Positions 50,570 through 59,290 of a stretch of 64,000 nucleotides of DNA are shown here, piece after piece. A program made the position numbers and the translations under genes. The DNA comes from Hymenobacter elongatus (GTDB lineage Bacteria; Bacteroidota; Bacteroidia; Cytophagales; Hymenobacteraceae), in assembly GCF_004745955.1 (NCBI RefSeq), contig NZ_SRLD01000014.1:1-64000 (forward strand), in the 5' to 3' direction. Each line of letters opens with the position of its first letter. Position 1 is the stretch's first letter. The notes beneath the pieces are model-generated. The model did not search any database. It saw only the letters and a program-made list of their open reading frames with translations, and was not told the origin of the DNA.

Positions 50570-51961
50570 CTACTGAATGCCGCCGGTAGAGTTGGGCCCG
50601 ATAGTGCCCACGGTAACATGCTCGGGCACGAAATACTTCTTGGCCACGGCCTGAATATCGGCCGGCGTTACCTGGTCGTAGAGCGAGTAGAAGCGGTTCA
50701 ACGACTGCGCGTCGCCGGTCAGCCAGATAAATTCCGCTAAGCTGTTGGCAATCTGGTCGGGCGAGTCGAGGCCCATCAGGAAGCCGTATTTCAGCGCCGA
50801 TTTGGTGTCGGCCAGTCGCTTGGCGTCCAGCGGCTTGGTTTTCAGCTCTTCCAGGGCCTTAATGATTTCTTCCTTCACGTAGGGCATATCATCCGCCTTC
50901 ACCACCGAGGCCCGCACCGACATCAGGTAGGGGTCGCGGGTGTAGTTGGGCGAGCCACCCACGAAGCGCACTTTCTGCTCCTTCACCACCAGCTTCTCAT
51001 AGAGTGGGGAGTTGTCGGAGAACAGCATCGTAAAGAGAATATCCAGCGCCGGCAAATCCTTGTTCTGGTCGGTGAATGCCGGGCCCCGGTAGCTCAGGCT
51101 CATCAGGGGCGGAAAGTTGGCATTCTGGATATGCACGTAGCGGGGCGTAGTTTGCTCGGGCTCCGCCGTAATGGCGGGCTGGTAGCTGCCGCGCTTCCAC
51201 ATGCTGAAATACTTGTCGGCCAACTGATTGACCTGCTCCGCCTTCACGTCGCCCACCACTAATAAGGTGGTATACTCGGGCCGATAAAACCGGTCGAAGA
51301 ACGAGAGAGAGTATTGGTACTGATTGGGCATGTCCACCACATCCTTGAAAAAGCCCATGGTGGTGTGCTCGTAGGTGTGCTTGTCGAAAGCCGCGTCGGC
51401 TACTTTCTCGTTGAGCTGGGTGTAGAGCGAGGCCGAATTCTTGGTGTATTCGCCTTTCACGGCTCCGGCTTCGGCCTTGAAGTCGTGCTCGGCATACTTG
51501 AGGTGCTGAAACCGGTCGGCTTCCACCTCAAACATTTTCTCCAGCATCGTCGCGTTGCCCGTCATGTGGTACACCGTCCGGTCGAGGGAGGTATTGGCGT
51601 TGGCCGACGCACCCAGCGTTTTGAGTACGTCGTTGTACTGGGCCGTCGAATACTTGTCGGTGCCCCGGAACATGACGTGCTCGAAGAAGTGGGCAAATCC
51701 GGTGTGTCCCGGCTCCACCTCGTCGCGCGAGCCGGCCCGCACCACCAGAAAGAACGAGGCCAGGCCGGGCGAGTCGAAGGGCACGGTCACCACGTTTAGG
51801 CCATTGGCCAGCAGCTTCTGCTGCACCGGGTACGGAAACGCCGGACCCGGCGTAGCCACTGAAGCGGGCGTAGAGGCAGGTGCCGACTTTTTTTGCGCCT
51901 GCGCCAAGGGCGCAGCCAGAAGACCAGCGGCCAAAAGCCAGGTCTGCACAGAGTGTTTCAT
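50570..51961 (-). CDS. M16 family zinc peptidase, catalytic subunit
   Basis: This 463-residue secreted peptidase has a signal peptide ending APLAQAQ and the inverted zinc motif HFFEH at residues 91-95. The downstream Glu ligand follows (KAEAGAVKGEY at about 165-175). The SRDEVEPGHTGFAHFFEH context is typical of processing-peptidase-like M16 proteins. The C-terminal M16_C domain is present (EYTTLLVVGDVKAEQVNQL). It is encoded upstream of the inactive partner and is probably co-transcribed. ATG 51961 is set by the signal peptide. Confidence 0.93.
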   Translation of the reverse strand: MKHSVQTWLLAAGLLAAPLAQAQKKSAPASTPASVATPGPAFPYPVQQKLLANGLNVVTVPFDSPGLASFFLVVRAGSRDEVEPGHTGFAHFFEHVMFRGTDKYSTAQYNDVLKTLGASANANTSLDRTVYHMTGNATMLEKMFEVEADRFQHLKYAEHDFKAEAGAVKGEYTKNSASLYTQLNEKVADAAFDKHTYEHTTMGFFKDVVDMPNQYQYSLSFFDRFYRPEYTTLLVVGDVKAEQVNQLADKYFSMWKRGSYQPAITAEPEQTTPRYVHIQNANFPPLMSLSYRGPAFTDQNKDLPALDILFTMLFSDNSPLYEKLVVKEQKVRFVGGSPNYTRDPYLMSVRASVVKADDMPYVKEEIIKALEELKTKPLDAKRLADTKSALKYGFLMGLDSPDQIANSLAEFIWLTGDAQSLNRFYSLYDQVTPADIQAVAKKYFVPEHVTVGTIGPNSTGGIQ

Positions 51962-52163
51962 GACGAAAAAGAGAAGTAAGTAAATACCGCGTCCCACCGA
52001 CGCGTTGCGCGCTCAGAGACTGTCTGCGTGGCTAAAGATTGCACATCCCGCCCTAAATTCCAGCGGCGGGCGTATAGTGCAGCGCCACCGACGGCCACGG
52101 AGGCCCACAAACAGCAGCGGCGACACAAGGTGCCGCCGCTTGATATACGAGGGGAAAGAAGAC

Positions 52164-52871
52164 CTACTTGTTGCTCACCCTCGTCTCCGTCGAATCGGTA
52201 GGAGCCGGGGAGTCAGGCGTATCGCCTAGCGTTATCATATCCGGCGTTGCGGTGATGACGACGGGGTCCGGAGCGGCGGCGGCGAGCAGCTGCTCGCGCA
52301 GGGCGCTGGCGTCGTTGGCCAGTTGGGGCCGGATTTCGTTCAGGGCCTGGCGCAGGGCTTCGATGTCGGCCAGGCGAGGGGCACCTTTTTGGGAGTAGCC
52401 GTGGTACATGGCCACCCGAATCTTGGAAGCGCCTTTGCCGGTGTAGGTTGCCAGCGTGTTTCCGTGCACGTCGATGATGTGCAGCTCCGCCTGCAGGGTG
52501 GTGCGGAAATACTCCAGCGGTACGCCCAGAAAGCTCGGCGTCATCAGCGTCACCATCTGAAACACCTGAAAGCCGCGGCCGGTGCGCTTCATGCTGGCAT
52601 TGATAATCTGCAATTTGATGTAGCCAAACTTGGCGCTATCCTCCGGTTCCATCAGGTTGCGCTTCAGCTCCAACTGAAACAAGCGCTCGGCATCAGAGGG
52701 CGTAGCCCCATCCGAGGCCAGCAATGCGCTGGCGTCCAAGGTAGTATCCAGGGCGGGCAGGCGGGCGGGCAGCGCCGCCGTAGGCATCGTAAACAGTGCC
52801 CGGTTCATCGAGCGGCACCCTATTGTCAACAAAAACAAACTAAGCAAAGAAATTCGTACTAAACGCTTCAT
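52164..52871 (-). CDS. Hypothetical lipoprotein
   Basis: From ATG 52871 the 235-residue protein has a lipoprotein signal (LFLLTIGC). It shows a mixed alpha/beta domain with ERLFQLELKRNLMEPEDS, FGYIKLQIINASMKRTGRGF and ELHIIDVHGNTLATYTGKG, and an acidic Pro/Thr-rich tail. The pattern (a conserved strand pair followed by a transported-signal-like GKGASKIR) is unfamiliar to me. An open frame reaches 53048, but the signal peptide fixes the start. The 5' flank is AT-rich. Confidence 0.72.
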   Translation of the reverse strand: MKRLVRISLLSLFLLTIGCRSMNRALFTMPTAALPARLPALDTTLDASALLASDGATPSDAERLFQLELKRNLMEPEDSAKFGYIKLQIINASMKRTGRGFQVFQMVTLMTPSFLGVPLEYFRTTLQAELHIIDVHGNTLATYTGKGASKIRVAMYHGYSQKGAPRLADIEALRQALNEIRPQLANDASALREQLLAAAAPDPVVITATPDMITLGDTPDSPAPTDSTETRVSNK

Positions 52872-52997
52872 GCAGATGTGGTTAGAAGTATAGGTGCCGC
52901 TCAGGCTGCTGCTGCTAACGCTAATTACGTGAAGTCGTTTGCTTTTTAATGCAAATATTGAATAGTTACTACTTTCTGTTTTATAGATGCTAAAACA

Positions 52998-53028
52998 CAC
53001 GAGGCAGGGCTTGCGGCCCTGCCTCGTG
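52998..53028 (-). terminator. Terminator after the dicarboxylate symporter gene
   Basis: CACGAGGCAGGGC and GCCCTGCCTCGTG form a perfect 13-base stem with loop TTGCG, 28 bases after the stop. Confidence 0.8.
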
Positions 53029-53056
53029 CTCAGAAAACAATGAATCAAGCCGCTTT

Positions 53057-54475
53057 TTAGTGCGCGTGCTGGGCAATGCTGCTATCGGCCTCGGCCAAGT
53101 CATCAATAGGAGGAGCCACGTAATTATCCACAAACTCCCCTTCCCAGCGGGCTACTACGGCCGTAGCCAGACAGTTACCAATTACGTTCACGGCGGTGCG
53201 GGCCATATCCATCAGCGCGTCGATACCCAGAATGATGAACACCGGCCATGAAGGCAGATTGAACGATGCCACCGTGGCTAGCAGAATAACCAGCGAGGCA
53301 CGGGGTACGCCCGCTACGCCTTTGCTGGTGAGCATCAGGGTAAATACCATCACCAGCTGCTGGCCCAGCGAAAGCTCGATGCCAGCGGCCTGCGCCACAA
53401 ACACGGCGGCCAGCGACAGGTAGAGCGTAGTGCCATCCAGGTTGAACGAGTAGCCGGTAGGCATCACGAAGGCCACCACGCGGCGCGGTACCCCGATGCT
53501 TTCCATGGCTTCCATGGCGCGGGGCAGGGCGGCCTCGGAGCTGGTAGTAGCGAAGGCAATACTAACGGGCTCCGCAATGGCCTGGATGAAGCGCTTGAGC
53601 GGAATGCGGGCAATGAGGGCCACGGGCACCAGCACCAGCAACAGGAAAGCCGCCAGTGCGCCATACAGCGTCAGGAGTAGCTTAAAGGCATTTACCAACG
53701 GCGAGAAGCCCATTTTGCCGACCGTGTAGGCCAGCGCCCCACCCACACCGATAGGAGCGAAGAACATGACCACGTTGGTGAATTTGAACATCACTTCCGA
53801 CAAGCTCTCGGCAAACTCCAGCATCGGGCGGCGGTGCTTGCCGTGCACCATGGCCAGGCCAATGGCGAAGATGATGGCAAATACCACCACCTGTAGCACC
53901 TGGCCCTCGGACACCGATTTGGCAATGTTTTCGGGGAAAATATGCAGGATAATATCGGAGGTGGTCTGCTCTACGGCTTGCAGCTTTTCCGGCTCGCCCT
54001 CCGCGCCGGCCTGGCTGATGCCCACTCCGGCTTTGGTCAGGTTGATGGCTGCCAGCCCGATGAACAGGGCAAACGTGGTGACTACCTCAAAGTAAATCAG
54101 CGCCTTCAGGCCCATTTTGCCCACCTGCTTCAGATCGGCGTGGCCGGCAATACCGACGACCAGCGTCGCGAATACCAGCGGGGCGATAATCGTTTTGACC
54201 AAGCGCAGGAAGACGTCGCTGAGCACCTTCATGTTCTGGGCCGCCGTGGGGTAGTCGTGCCCAAACTCGGCCCCGATGAACATGCTCACTACAATCCAGA
54301 AAGTGAGGGAGCGGCGCTGGGCGGCATATACTGCCAGGGCCGCCAGGGCCAGCCAGCGGGCTATCTTGGGCAGGGCCTCCGGCAGGCCGCCGATGTTGTT
54401 GGCCTGCAGCACGGTCAGGGTCAGGGCAATGACAAAGAGCAGCAGAATCAGAGAAACGAGGCGGGAAAGCTTCAT
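53057..54475 (-). CDS. Dicarboxylate/amino acid:cation symporter (DAACS, GltP/DctA-like)
   Basis: This 472-residue inner-membrane transporter of the glutamate/dicarboxylate family has eight helices and two re-entrant loops. Landmarks are PLVFATLVVGIAGHAD, the serine-rich hairpin ATTSSEAALPRAMEAMES, GYSFNLDGTTLYLSLAA (the conserved N-x-D-G-T region near the sodium site) and MLTSKGVAGVPRASL. The substrate may be dicarboxylates, aspartate or glutamate. A consensus TATCTTTG -7 element lies at 54517-54524. It is divergent from the dipeptide epimerase gene. Confidence 0.94.
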   Translation of the reverse strand: MKLSRLVSLILLLFVIALTLTVLQANNIGGLPEALPKIARWLALAALAVYAAQRRSLTFWIVVSMFIGAEFGHDYPTAAQNMKVLSDVFLRLVKTIIAPLVFATLVVGIAGHADLKQVGKMGLKALIYFEVVTTFALFIGLAAINLTKAGVGISQAGAEGEPEKLQAVEQTTSDIILHIFPENIAKSVSEGQVLQVVVFAIIFAIGLAMVHGKHRRPMLEFAESLSEVMFKFTNVVMFFAPIGVGGALAYTVGKMGFSPLVNAFKLLLTLYGALAAFLLLVLVPVALIARIPLKRFIQAIAEPVSIAFATTSSEAALPRAMEAMESIGVPRRVVAFVMPTGYSFNLDGTTLYLSLAAVFVAQAAGIELSLGQQLVMVFTLMLTSKGVAGVPRASLVILLATVASFNLPSWPVFIILGIDALMDMARTAVNVIGNCLATAVVARWEGEFVDNYVAPPIDDLAEADSSIAQHAH

Positions 54476-54516
54476 GCAGGAGAAAATCGAAAGGGGAAAC
54501 AAGGCGGGAAAGTCAG

Positions 54517-54524
54517 CAAAGATA
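54517..54524 (-). promoter_or_regulatory. -7 promoter element of the dicarboxylate symporter gene
   Basis: The minus strand reads TATCTTTG, a perfect consensus, 41 bases before the ATG. It shares the divergent intergenic space with the epimerase gene. Confidence 0.55.
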
Positions 54525-54610
54525 GGTTTTTGACTTTCGTCGTGGATTCCCCGTTCACAATCTTGTTTTTCGTACCTCTGCGGACTTGTTTTGCCTTACC
54601 CGATTTTGCC

Positions 54611-55660
54611 GTGCCTCTCACCTGGACCCTGACCGCCCACGAGCTTCCGCTGCGCTACACCTGGAAGATTGCCCGCAACGCTTCCACCACCAAAACTAAC
54701 CTGCTCGTAAGCGTCGGGGAAGGTGCCGCCGGCCCCACGGGCTGGGGAGAGGCTGCACCCAATGTGCGCTACGGCGAAACCCCGGAAAAGCTAACGGCCG
54801 AGTTTGACGCTTTGCTAAAAGCCGGGTTGGCAACGTTCAGCACGCTGCCCGCCTTGGAAGAGTTTCTGGATGCGCAGGCCCCGGCCCATGCGTTGCGCTT
54901 TGCCCTGGAATCTGCTTTGGTACACTATGAAGCCAGCCGCACCGGGCAGTCGGTGGCGGCGTGGCTGGGCGTGCCGGCCCCGGCCCGCAGAGTGCCCACC
55001 GCGTTTTCGCTGCCCATTATGGAGCCCGGAGCGGTAGCCGGCTTCGTGGCCTCGCAGCAGATGAGCCGCTTCCCGCTACTGAAAATCAAGGTGAACCAGG
55101 AGAGCGGCTACGATCTGCTGCGGGCTATTACGCAAGTGCTGCCCGGCCGGGAGCTGCTCGTTGATGGCAACGAAGCCTGGGCCGACGCTGACTCCTTATT
55201 GCAGTTTTTGGAGAGAATACAGACGCTGCCTGCGCTGCGGGTACGGCTGCTGGAGCAGCCGCTGCCCGCCGCCTGCCCCGCTGACTACCGCTACCTGCGT
55301 GGCCGCTCCCCGTACCCGGTTTTCGCCGACGAATCGGTAACCGATACCGCCGACTTCACGGCCATTGCGCAGCAGTTTCATGGTGTAAATATGAAGCTGA
55401 TGAAAGCCGGCGGCTACCGGAATGGCATTCGGCTGCTGGCCCAAACCCGCGCCCACGGCCTGCAAACAATGCTGGGCTGCATGGTCGAAACGTCGCTGGG
55501 TATCTGGTCGGCGCTGCAACTCAGTAGTCTGGCTGATGTGTGTGACCTCGACGGCTTCCTGATCGTGCGCGACGAACCATTCGGGCTGGTGCAGGAGGAA
55601 AATGGACTGCTGACGGCGCTGCCAGTGGCCTGGACTGTCACGCGGCCGGTAGCTGGCTGA
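54611..55660 (+). CDS. Dipeptide epimerase (enolase superfamily)
   Basis: It is predicted to epimerise L-Ala-D/L-Glu or related dipeptides, useful in murein peptide recycling. The 349 residues start at GTG 54611. The enolase-superfamily residues are LLKIKV (catalytic KxK), LLVDGNEAW, LEQPL and ADESV (three metal ligands), and NMKLMKAGG (second catalytic Lys). The capping domain precedes them (RYTWKIARNASTTKTNLLV). This motif set is that of L-Ala-D/L-Glu epimerases; an o-succinylbenzoate synthase role is less likely. The open frame extends far upstream but is noncoding-like there. Confidence 0.88.
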   Translation: MPLTWTLTAHELPLRYTWKIARNASTTKTNLLVSVGEGAAGPTGWGEAAPNVRYGETPEKLTAEFDALLKAGLATFSTLPALEEFLDAQAPAHALRFALESALVHYEASRTGQSVAAWLGVPAPARRVPTAFSLPIMEPGAVAGFVASQQMSRFPLLKIKVNQESGYDLLRAITQVLPGRELLVDGNEAWADADSLLQFLERIQTLPALRVRLLEQPLPAACPADYRYLRGRSPYPVFADESVTDTADFTAIAQQFHGVNMKLMKAGGYRNGIRLLAQTRAHGLQTMLGCMVETSLGIWSALQLSSLADVCDLDGFLIVRDEPFGLVQEENGLLTALPVAWTVTRPVAG

Positions 55661-55678
55661 CCTGCCGTACCGAAAAGC

Positions 55679-55717
55679 AAAAGCTCCGGTATCTGAATCC
55701 CAGATACCGGAGCTTTT
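55679..55717 (+). terminator. Terminator after the dipeptide epimerase gene
   Basis: AAAAGCTCCGGTATCTG and its complement form a 17-base perfect stem with loop AATCC and a following T run, between convergent genes. Confidence 0.85.
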
Positions 55718-55795
55718 TGAAATGTTGTTTCGGTTTGCACCCCTAGTGGCGCAGGAAAGACCGCTGAGTATCGTGGTTCTTGGTTAGCACTTTCG

Positions 55796-56374
55796 CTACT
55801 TCACCTGCCGCAGCTGGTCGTCCAGGGCTTTTATCTGCTGGTCGAGCTGGCTGGTATCGGCGGGGCGCTGGGTGCTGCCGCTCAGTAGGTTGATCTTGTC
55901 GTTGAGCAGCTGAATTTTCTGTGCCATGAGCGTGATGCGACTGTTCAGGCTGCCCAGGCGGGTTTCCATGTCGGCGGTAGTCGGTGGCGAGTTGCGGTCC
56001 ACGTACTGCTCATACTGCGCCGCGGCGGGTGCGGCGGCGTCGCCCCGGGAGGCAGCAGCACTACCAGGCGTGGCAAACACTATTTCGCCCTTCATGGTTA
56101 CATAATCGCCGTCCCGGAGGGTGGTTTTCTTGCCGCCGGGCAGCTCCACGATGCCGCTTTTATAGTTTACTTTCGTGCCATCGGCCAACACCACATTTTT
56201 GGTCAGGGGCTTCGTCGTCGCGCCTTGCCGCAGCAGTACTTCGCCGTCGCGCATCAGAAACTGGTCGCCGCTGTTGGCTCCGATTGGCCGGGCAGCCGGT
56301 TTGGTTTGGGCTGCGCTAAGCAGCGGGGTAGATAAGGCAGCTAACAGCAGGGCGGAAAGCAAGTGGCGATTCAT
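55796..56374 (-). CDS. Secreted DUF6799 domain protein
   Basis: This 192-residue protein has a signal peptide ending LLSAAQ. Two DUF6799-type repeats follow (GDQFLMRDGEVLLRQG, LTKNVVLADGTKVNYKSG, then LRDGDYVTMKGEI), then a Pro/Ala-rich linker and a C-terminal coiled coil (LGSLNSRITLMAQKIQLLND). DUF6799 is found in Bacteroidota and its function is not known. It converges with the epimerase gene. Confidence 0.88.
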   Translation of the reverse strand: MNRHLLSALLLAALSTPLLSAAQTKPAARPIGANSGDQFLMRDGEVLLRQGATTKPLTKNVVLADGTKVNYKSGIVELPGGKKTTLRDGDYVTMKGEIVFATPGSAAASRGDAAAPAAAQYEQYVDRNSPPTTADMETRLGSLNSRITLMAQKIQLLNDKINLLSGSTQRPADTSQLDQQIKALDDQLRQVK

Positions 56375-56486
56375 GGCGCGGAGTTTGGGTACACTCCGCA
56401 GCTTACGGGTTTGGCTAAAATCAGTTTTTGGCCCGATGGCTGAAACCCGAAAAAGAATTTGCTAAACTGTGTTGCCACATTAAATG

Positions 56487-56502
56487 TATGTACATATATT
56501 TG
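56487..56502 (+). promoter_or_regulatory. Promoter and likely operator of the MarR-YceI operon
   Basis: TATATTTG at 56495-56502 is a perfect -7 element, with TTG at 56472-56474 about 20 bases upstream. The perfect palindrome TATGTACATA (56487-56496) overlaps the -7 box. That is a natural site for autorepression by the MarR protein encoded 32 bases downstream; the role is inferred. Confidence 0.6.
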
Positions 56503-56533
56503 CAGCGTAATTCAGCCCGGCTGCGTGCACCTT

Positions 56534-56983
56534 ATGAGAATAGAAGACGAAATCAAGCAGCCCGTATTTAAGGATGAATACCAGAAAGGGTACATCAACC
56601 TGATCTACACGGCTGGGTGGTTGCAGCAGCGGCAAGCTGCGGCCTTTCGCGAGTTTGATATTACGTTGCCGCAGTTCAATGTGCTGCGCATTCTGCGGGG
56701 CCAGCACCCCAAGCCCGCCACCGTGAACCTGCTTATTGAGCGCATGCTCGACAAAACCAGCAATGCTTCCCGCATCGTGGATAAGCTGGAGGCCAAGGCA
56801 CTGGTAACCCGCACTGTGTGCCCCAGCAACCGCCGGGCCGTGGATATTCGCATCACCGAAGCCGGCCTGGGGCTGCTGCAGACTATGGATGCCACCGTGC
56901 TCAGCCGCCAGCAGAGCATACACGCGCTGACGCCGGACGAAGTAACGCAGCTGAATGCCCTACTTGACAAAATCCGCGACTGA
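56534..56983 (+). CDS. MarR family transcriptional regulator
   Basis: This 149-residue winged-helix regulator acts as a dimer on palindromic operators. It has helix 1 with KGYINLIYTAGWLQQRQAAAF, the DNA-recognition region LIERMLDKTSNASRIVDKLEAK, and the wing KALVTRTVCPSNRRAVDIRITEAG. The next gene, a YceI family protein, starts 45 bases later on the same strand, and this pairing is recurrent in Bacteroidota. The palindrome TATGTACATA overlapping its promoter suggests autoregulation. The ligand is unknown. Confidence 0.92.
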   Translation: MRIEDEIKQPVFKDEYQKGYINLIYTAGWLQQRQAAAFREFDITLPQFNVLRILRGQHPKPATVNLLIERMLDKTSNASRIVDKLEAKALVTRTVCPSNRRAVDIRITEAGLGLLQTMDATVLSRQQSIHALTPDEVTQLNALLDKIRD

Positions 56984-57028
56984 CGTTTTTCAGTCATTCC
57001 CTTGTTTCTTCCTTACCACACTTTCGTC

Positions 57029-57673
57029 ATGAAAAAATTCGCTCTCTCCGCCTTATTCGTTGCTTCCGTATTGGCCGCTCCCGCAGTAGCCAAAGATCCA
57101 ACGGCCCCCAAAGCCGCCACCAGCGTCAAAGCCGGATCTACCTATAAAGTACAGCCGCAGCTCAGCACCTTGGGTTGGGTGGGCAAAAAAGTAACGGGCC
57201 AGCACAGCGGCACCATTCAGTTCAAGAGTGGCGACGTGGAAGTGAAGGGCAACCAAATTACGGGCGGCACTTTCCTGGTGGATATGAACTCGCTGAAAGT
57301 AGTTGACATCACCGATGCCGACACGAACGGCAAACTCATGGGCCACCTGCGCTCCGACGACTTCTTCAGCATTGAGAAGAACCCGACCGCAACGTTCAAA
57401 ATCACGAAGGTTACGTCCATCAAAGGCGCGGCGGCTGATGCTAACAACGCCACGATAACCGGCAACCTGACCATCAAAGGCATCACGAAGCCCGTTACCT
57501 TTCCCGCCAAGATGGGCGTGAAAAACGGTGCGGCTGCCGCTTCCGGCACCGCCGTTATCGACCGCACGCAGTTTGATATTAAATATGGCTCGAAGTCGTT
57601 CTTCGAAAGCATTGGCGACAAAGCCATTGACAACGAATTCACGATGAGCTTCAACGTTATTGCCAAGCAATAA
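57029..57673 (+). CDS. YceI family periplasmic lipocalin-like protein
   Basis: YceI proteins bind amphiphilic or polyisoprenoid lipids in a beta-barrel. The 214 residues have a signal peptide (SALFVASVLAAPAVA) and the YceI barrel from about residue 35: STLGWVGKKVTGQHSGTIQF, the conserved MNSLKVVDITDAD, HLRSDDFFSIEKNPTATFKI and NLTIKGITKPVTFPAKMG. It probably shares an operon with the upstream MarR regulator, which likely controls it in response to a lipid-like or stress signal. Confidence 0.93.
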   Translation: MKKFALSALFVASVLAAPAVAKDPTAPKAATSVKAGSTYKVQPQLSTLGWVGKKVTGQHSGTIQFKSGDVEVKGNQITGGTFLVDMNSLKVVDITDADTNGKLMGHLRSDDFFSIEKNPTATFKITKVTSIKGAAADANNATITGNLTIKGITKPVTFPAKMGVKNGAAAASGTAVIDRTQFDIKYGSKSFFESIGDKAIDNEFTMSFNVIAKQ

Positions 57674-57688
57674 GCACGAAAGTATCCC

Positions 57689-57731
57689 ACGCAAAAGCCC
57701 CCGTTGTATGAAACGACGGGGGCTTTTGCGT
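57689..57731. terminator. Terminator between yceI and the 57746 gene
   Basis: ACGCAAAAGCCCCCGT and its complement form a 16-base stem with an 11-base loop, between convergent genes. Confidence 0.85.
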
Positions 57732-57745
57732 GTCAGATAGAAGGA

Positions 57746-58462
57746 TTATTTCTGGCCGCCGCTGGCGGGCAAGGCTTGTGCCGGCGACGTTGTTTGGGCC
57801 GGCATCGTATTGGTGGGGCGCGTCACGGCCGTGCTGTTGCGCAATACGAGGTGCAGCGGGGCCACGTTCATTTCGCGCAGGCTAATGATGCCGTGCACGG
57901 TTTCGCCCGGCCTAATGGTTTTATTCGTCAAATCGTTGGTAACGAACTCCATGCGCATATTCTTGTTGGCAGCGCTGGCTCCTAGCATATTACCAGCTGC
58001 TACTCCCAAGCCCCACGGAAAAATAGTGCCGCCGGTCGTCACGCCGGTGCTCGGATTGGTGGTGCCACCCAGCGTTGCGGCCAATGGCGTGTAGAGCAGA
58101 TAGATCCAGACGCCCTGCTTCATATCCGTGGCGGCCTGCAAGGCGGGCACCGATACGGTAGGCCGGTCGCCGAAGAACAGCTCCAGGTCGCGGGAGAAGT
58201 TCAGCTCGTTGCCGGTGTTGTTTTTGATGCGCACTGCTACGGTTTGGTAGCCGCGCTTGCGCTCCTTCTTGATGTACTTCTTGTTGTGGCCATGGATGGA
58301 CAAGGCGCTGTATTGGTAGCTGAACTCCACGGGGCTGTCGGGCGACGAAACAGAAGAGTAGCTCGTGAGCGTGCTGGGGCGAATGGGCGTGTAGCTACCC
58401 GCGCAGCCGGTCGTAAACAGAATAGCAAAACCGGCCAGAATACGCGTAAATGTGTTGGGCAT
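57746..58462 (-). CDS. Hypothetical lipoprotein
   Basis: This 238-residue protein has a lipoprotein signal (ILFTTGC). The mature part starts with a Ser/Thr-rich linker, then a beta domain (YQTVAVRIKNNTGNELNFS) that looks like an immunoglobulin-type fold. A hydrophobic Gly-rich stretch (GTIFPWGLGVAAGNMLG) lies in the middle, and a second strand group contains GETVHGIISLREMNVAPL. I do not recognise the family. A TATCTTTT element lies about 25 bases upstream on the minus strand. Confidence 0.75.
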   Translation of the reverse strand: MPNTFTRILAGFAILFTTGCAGSYTPIRPSTLTSYSSVSSPDSPVEFSYQYSALSIHGHNKKYIKKERKRGYQTVAVRIKNNTGNELNFSRDLELFFGDRPTVSVPALQAATDMKQGVWIYLLYTPLAATLGGTTNPSTGVTTGGTIFPWGLGVAAGNMLGASAANKNMRMEFVTNDLTNKTIRPGETVHGIISLREMNVAPLHLVLRNSTAVTRPTNTMPAQTTSPAQALPASGGQK

Positions 58463-58629
58463 AAAGAGGAAGAAGAGGGGGAAAAAGATAGAGCTAGCGG
58501 CTCAGACAGTTCGAGCCATCCATCAAAATTATCTGTTTGTTCTTCACCCTGTATGCCTGTCGAAGCACAAAAAACGATTTATCCAGCACGTACTTGCTAT
58601 TATCTAATTCGCCGCCACTTTGTCTTTAT

Positions 58630-59187
58630 TTAGACTGGCAGCACCAGCTCGCGGGGTAGCTCAAACCGAAGGTTACGGCTCTTGCTGCGGTTGTGGAGTT
58701 GGGTCAGAAAATCATCCAGCTCGGGCTTGTATTCCAGCCACAGGTCTTCGTGCAGGTTGGTCAGAATCAGCTGGGCGGTGCGGGCCGTGAGGCGGGCAGT
58801 GCTTACATAAAAGCCGTTGTAGGGCGAGTCGAACTGCCCGGTGTAGTTGTCGAAAATCAGCCGCAGCGCGTACAGGTTCAGGTCGATTTCCAGGCGCTTG
58901 TCTTTGGTGATGCGGCGGGCCCGGGCGCTTTCCTTCACGGCTTTACCCAAGGCTTTATTCAGGCTCCGATTCAGCAAGCGGCCCGTTACGGCCACATTAA
59001 ACAGCTCGTGCACGCGGTCCGAGGTGGCCTCGTACACCTGCTCCAGCGTCACGTCGGGCAGCAGTTCGAAGGTCAGCGTTTCGTACAGCTCCGCGTCGCG
59101 GCGCACGGCCCGGAGTAGCAGCTTTTCCTTGTCGGCGTCGGGCAGGCGCTTGAGGGCTTTCTTAAATTCGGAAGATGGAACGGGCAT
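58630..59187 (-). CDS. Hypothetical soluble helical protein
   Basis: This 185-residue cytosolic protein is mainly helical: EFKKALKRLPDADKEKLLLR at the start, LPDVTLEQVYEATSDRVHEL, SARARRITKDKRLEIDLNLY and the closing LHNRSKSRNLRFELPREL. I do not recognise a family or catalytic residues. It stands alone. Upstream lies a large inverted repeat (59205-59290). Confidence 0.7.
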   Translation of the reverse strand: MPVPSSEFKKALKRLPDADKEKLLLRAVRRDAELYETLTFELLPDVTLEQVYEATSDRVHELFNVAVTGRLLNRSLNKALGKAVKESARARRITKDKRLEIDLNLYALRLIFDNYTGQFDSPYNGFYVSTARLTARTAQLILTNLHEDLWLEYKPELDDFLTQLHNRSKSRNLRFELPRELVLPV

Positions 59188-59204
59188 GGAAGTCTATACC
59201 AGTA

Positions 59205-59290
59205 ACGGGTGGCAAGCGTCATTGCGGCGGGCAACAGCGAGCATCATCAGCCCGCCGCAATACCTGTAACATGACGCCCGTCACCCGTTA
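59205..59290. repeat. Long interrupted inverted repeat
   Basis: Three matched blocks face each other in reverse order: TAACGGGTG with CACCCGTTA, GCGTCAT with ATGACGC, and GCGGCGGG with CCCGCCGC. Short unpaired spacers separate them and the centre is about 16 bases. It resembles the other palindromic repeats in structure but not in end sequence. The remaining 430 bases to clpS (59291-59722) hold nothing recognisable except the clpS promoter. Confidence 0.6.

Noticed and set aside
53942-54610. The upstream part of the epimerase reading frame as real coding sequence
   Set aside because: It overlaps the dicarboxylate symporter gene and its translation is Gln/Gly/Arg-rich noise. The epimerase domain starts properly at GTG 54611.
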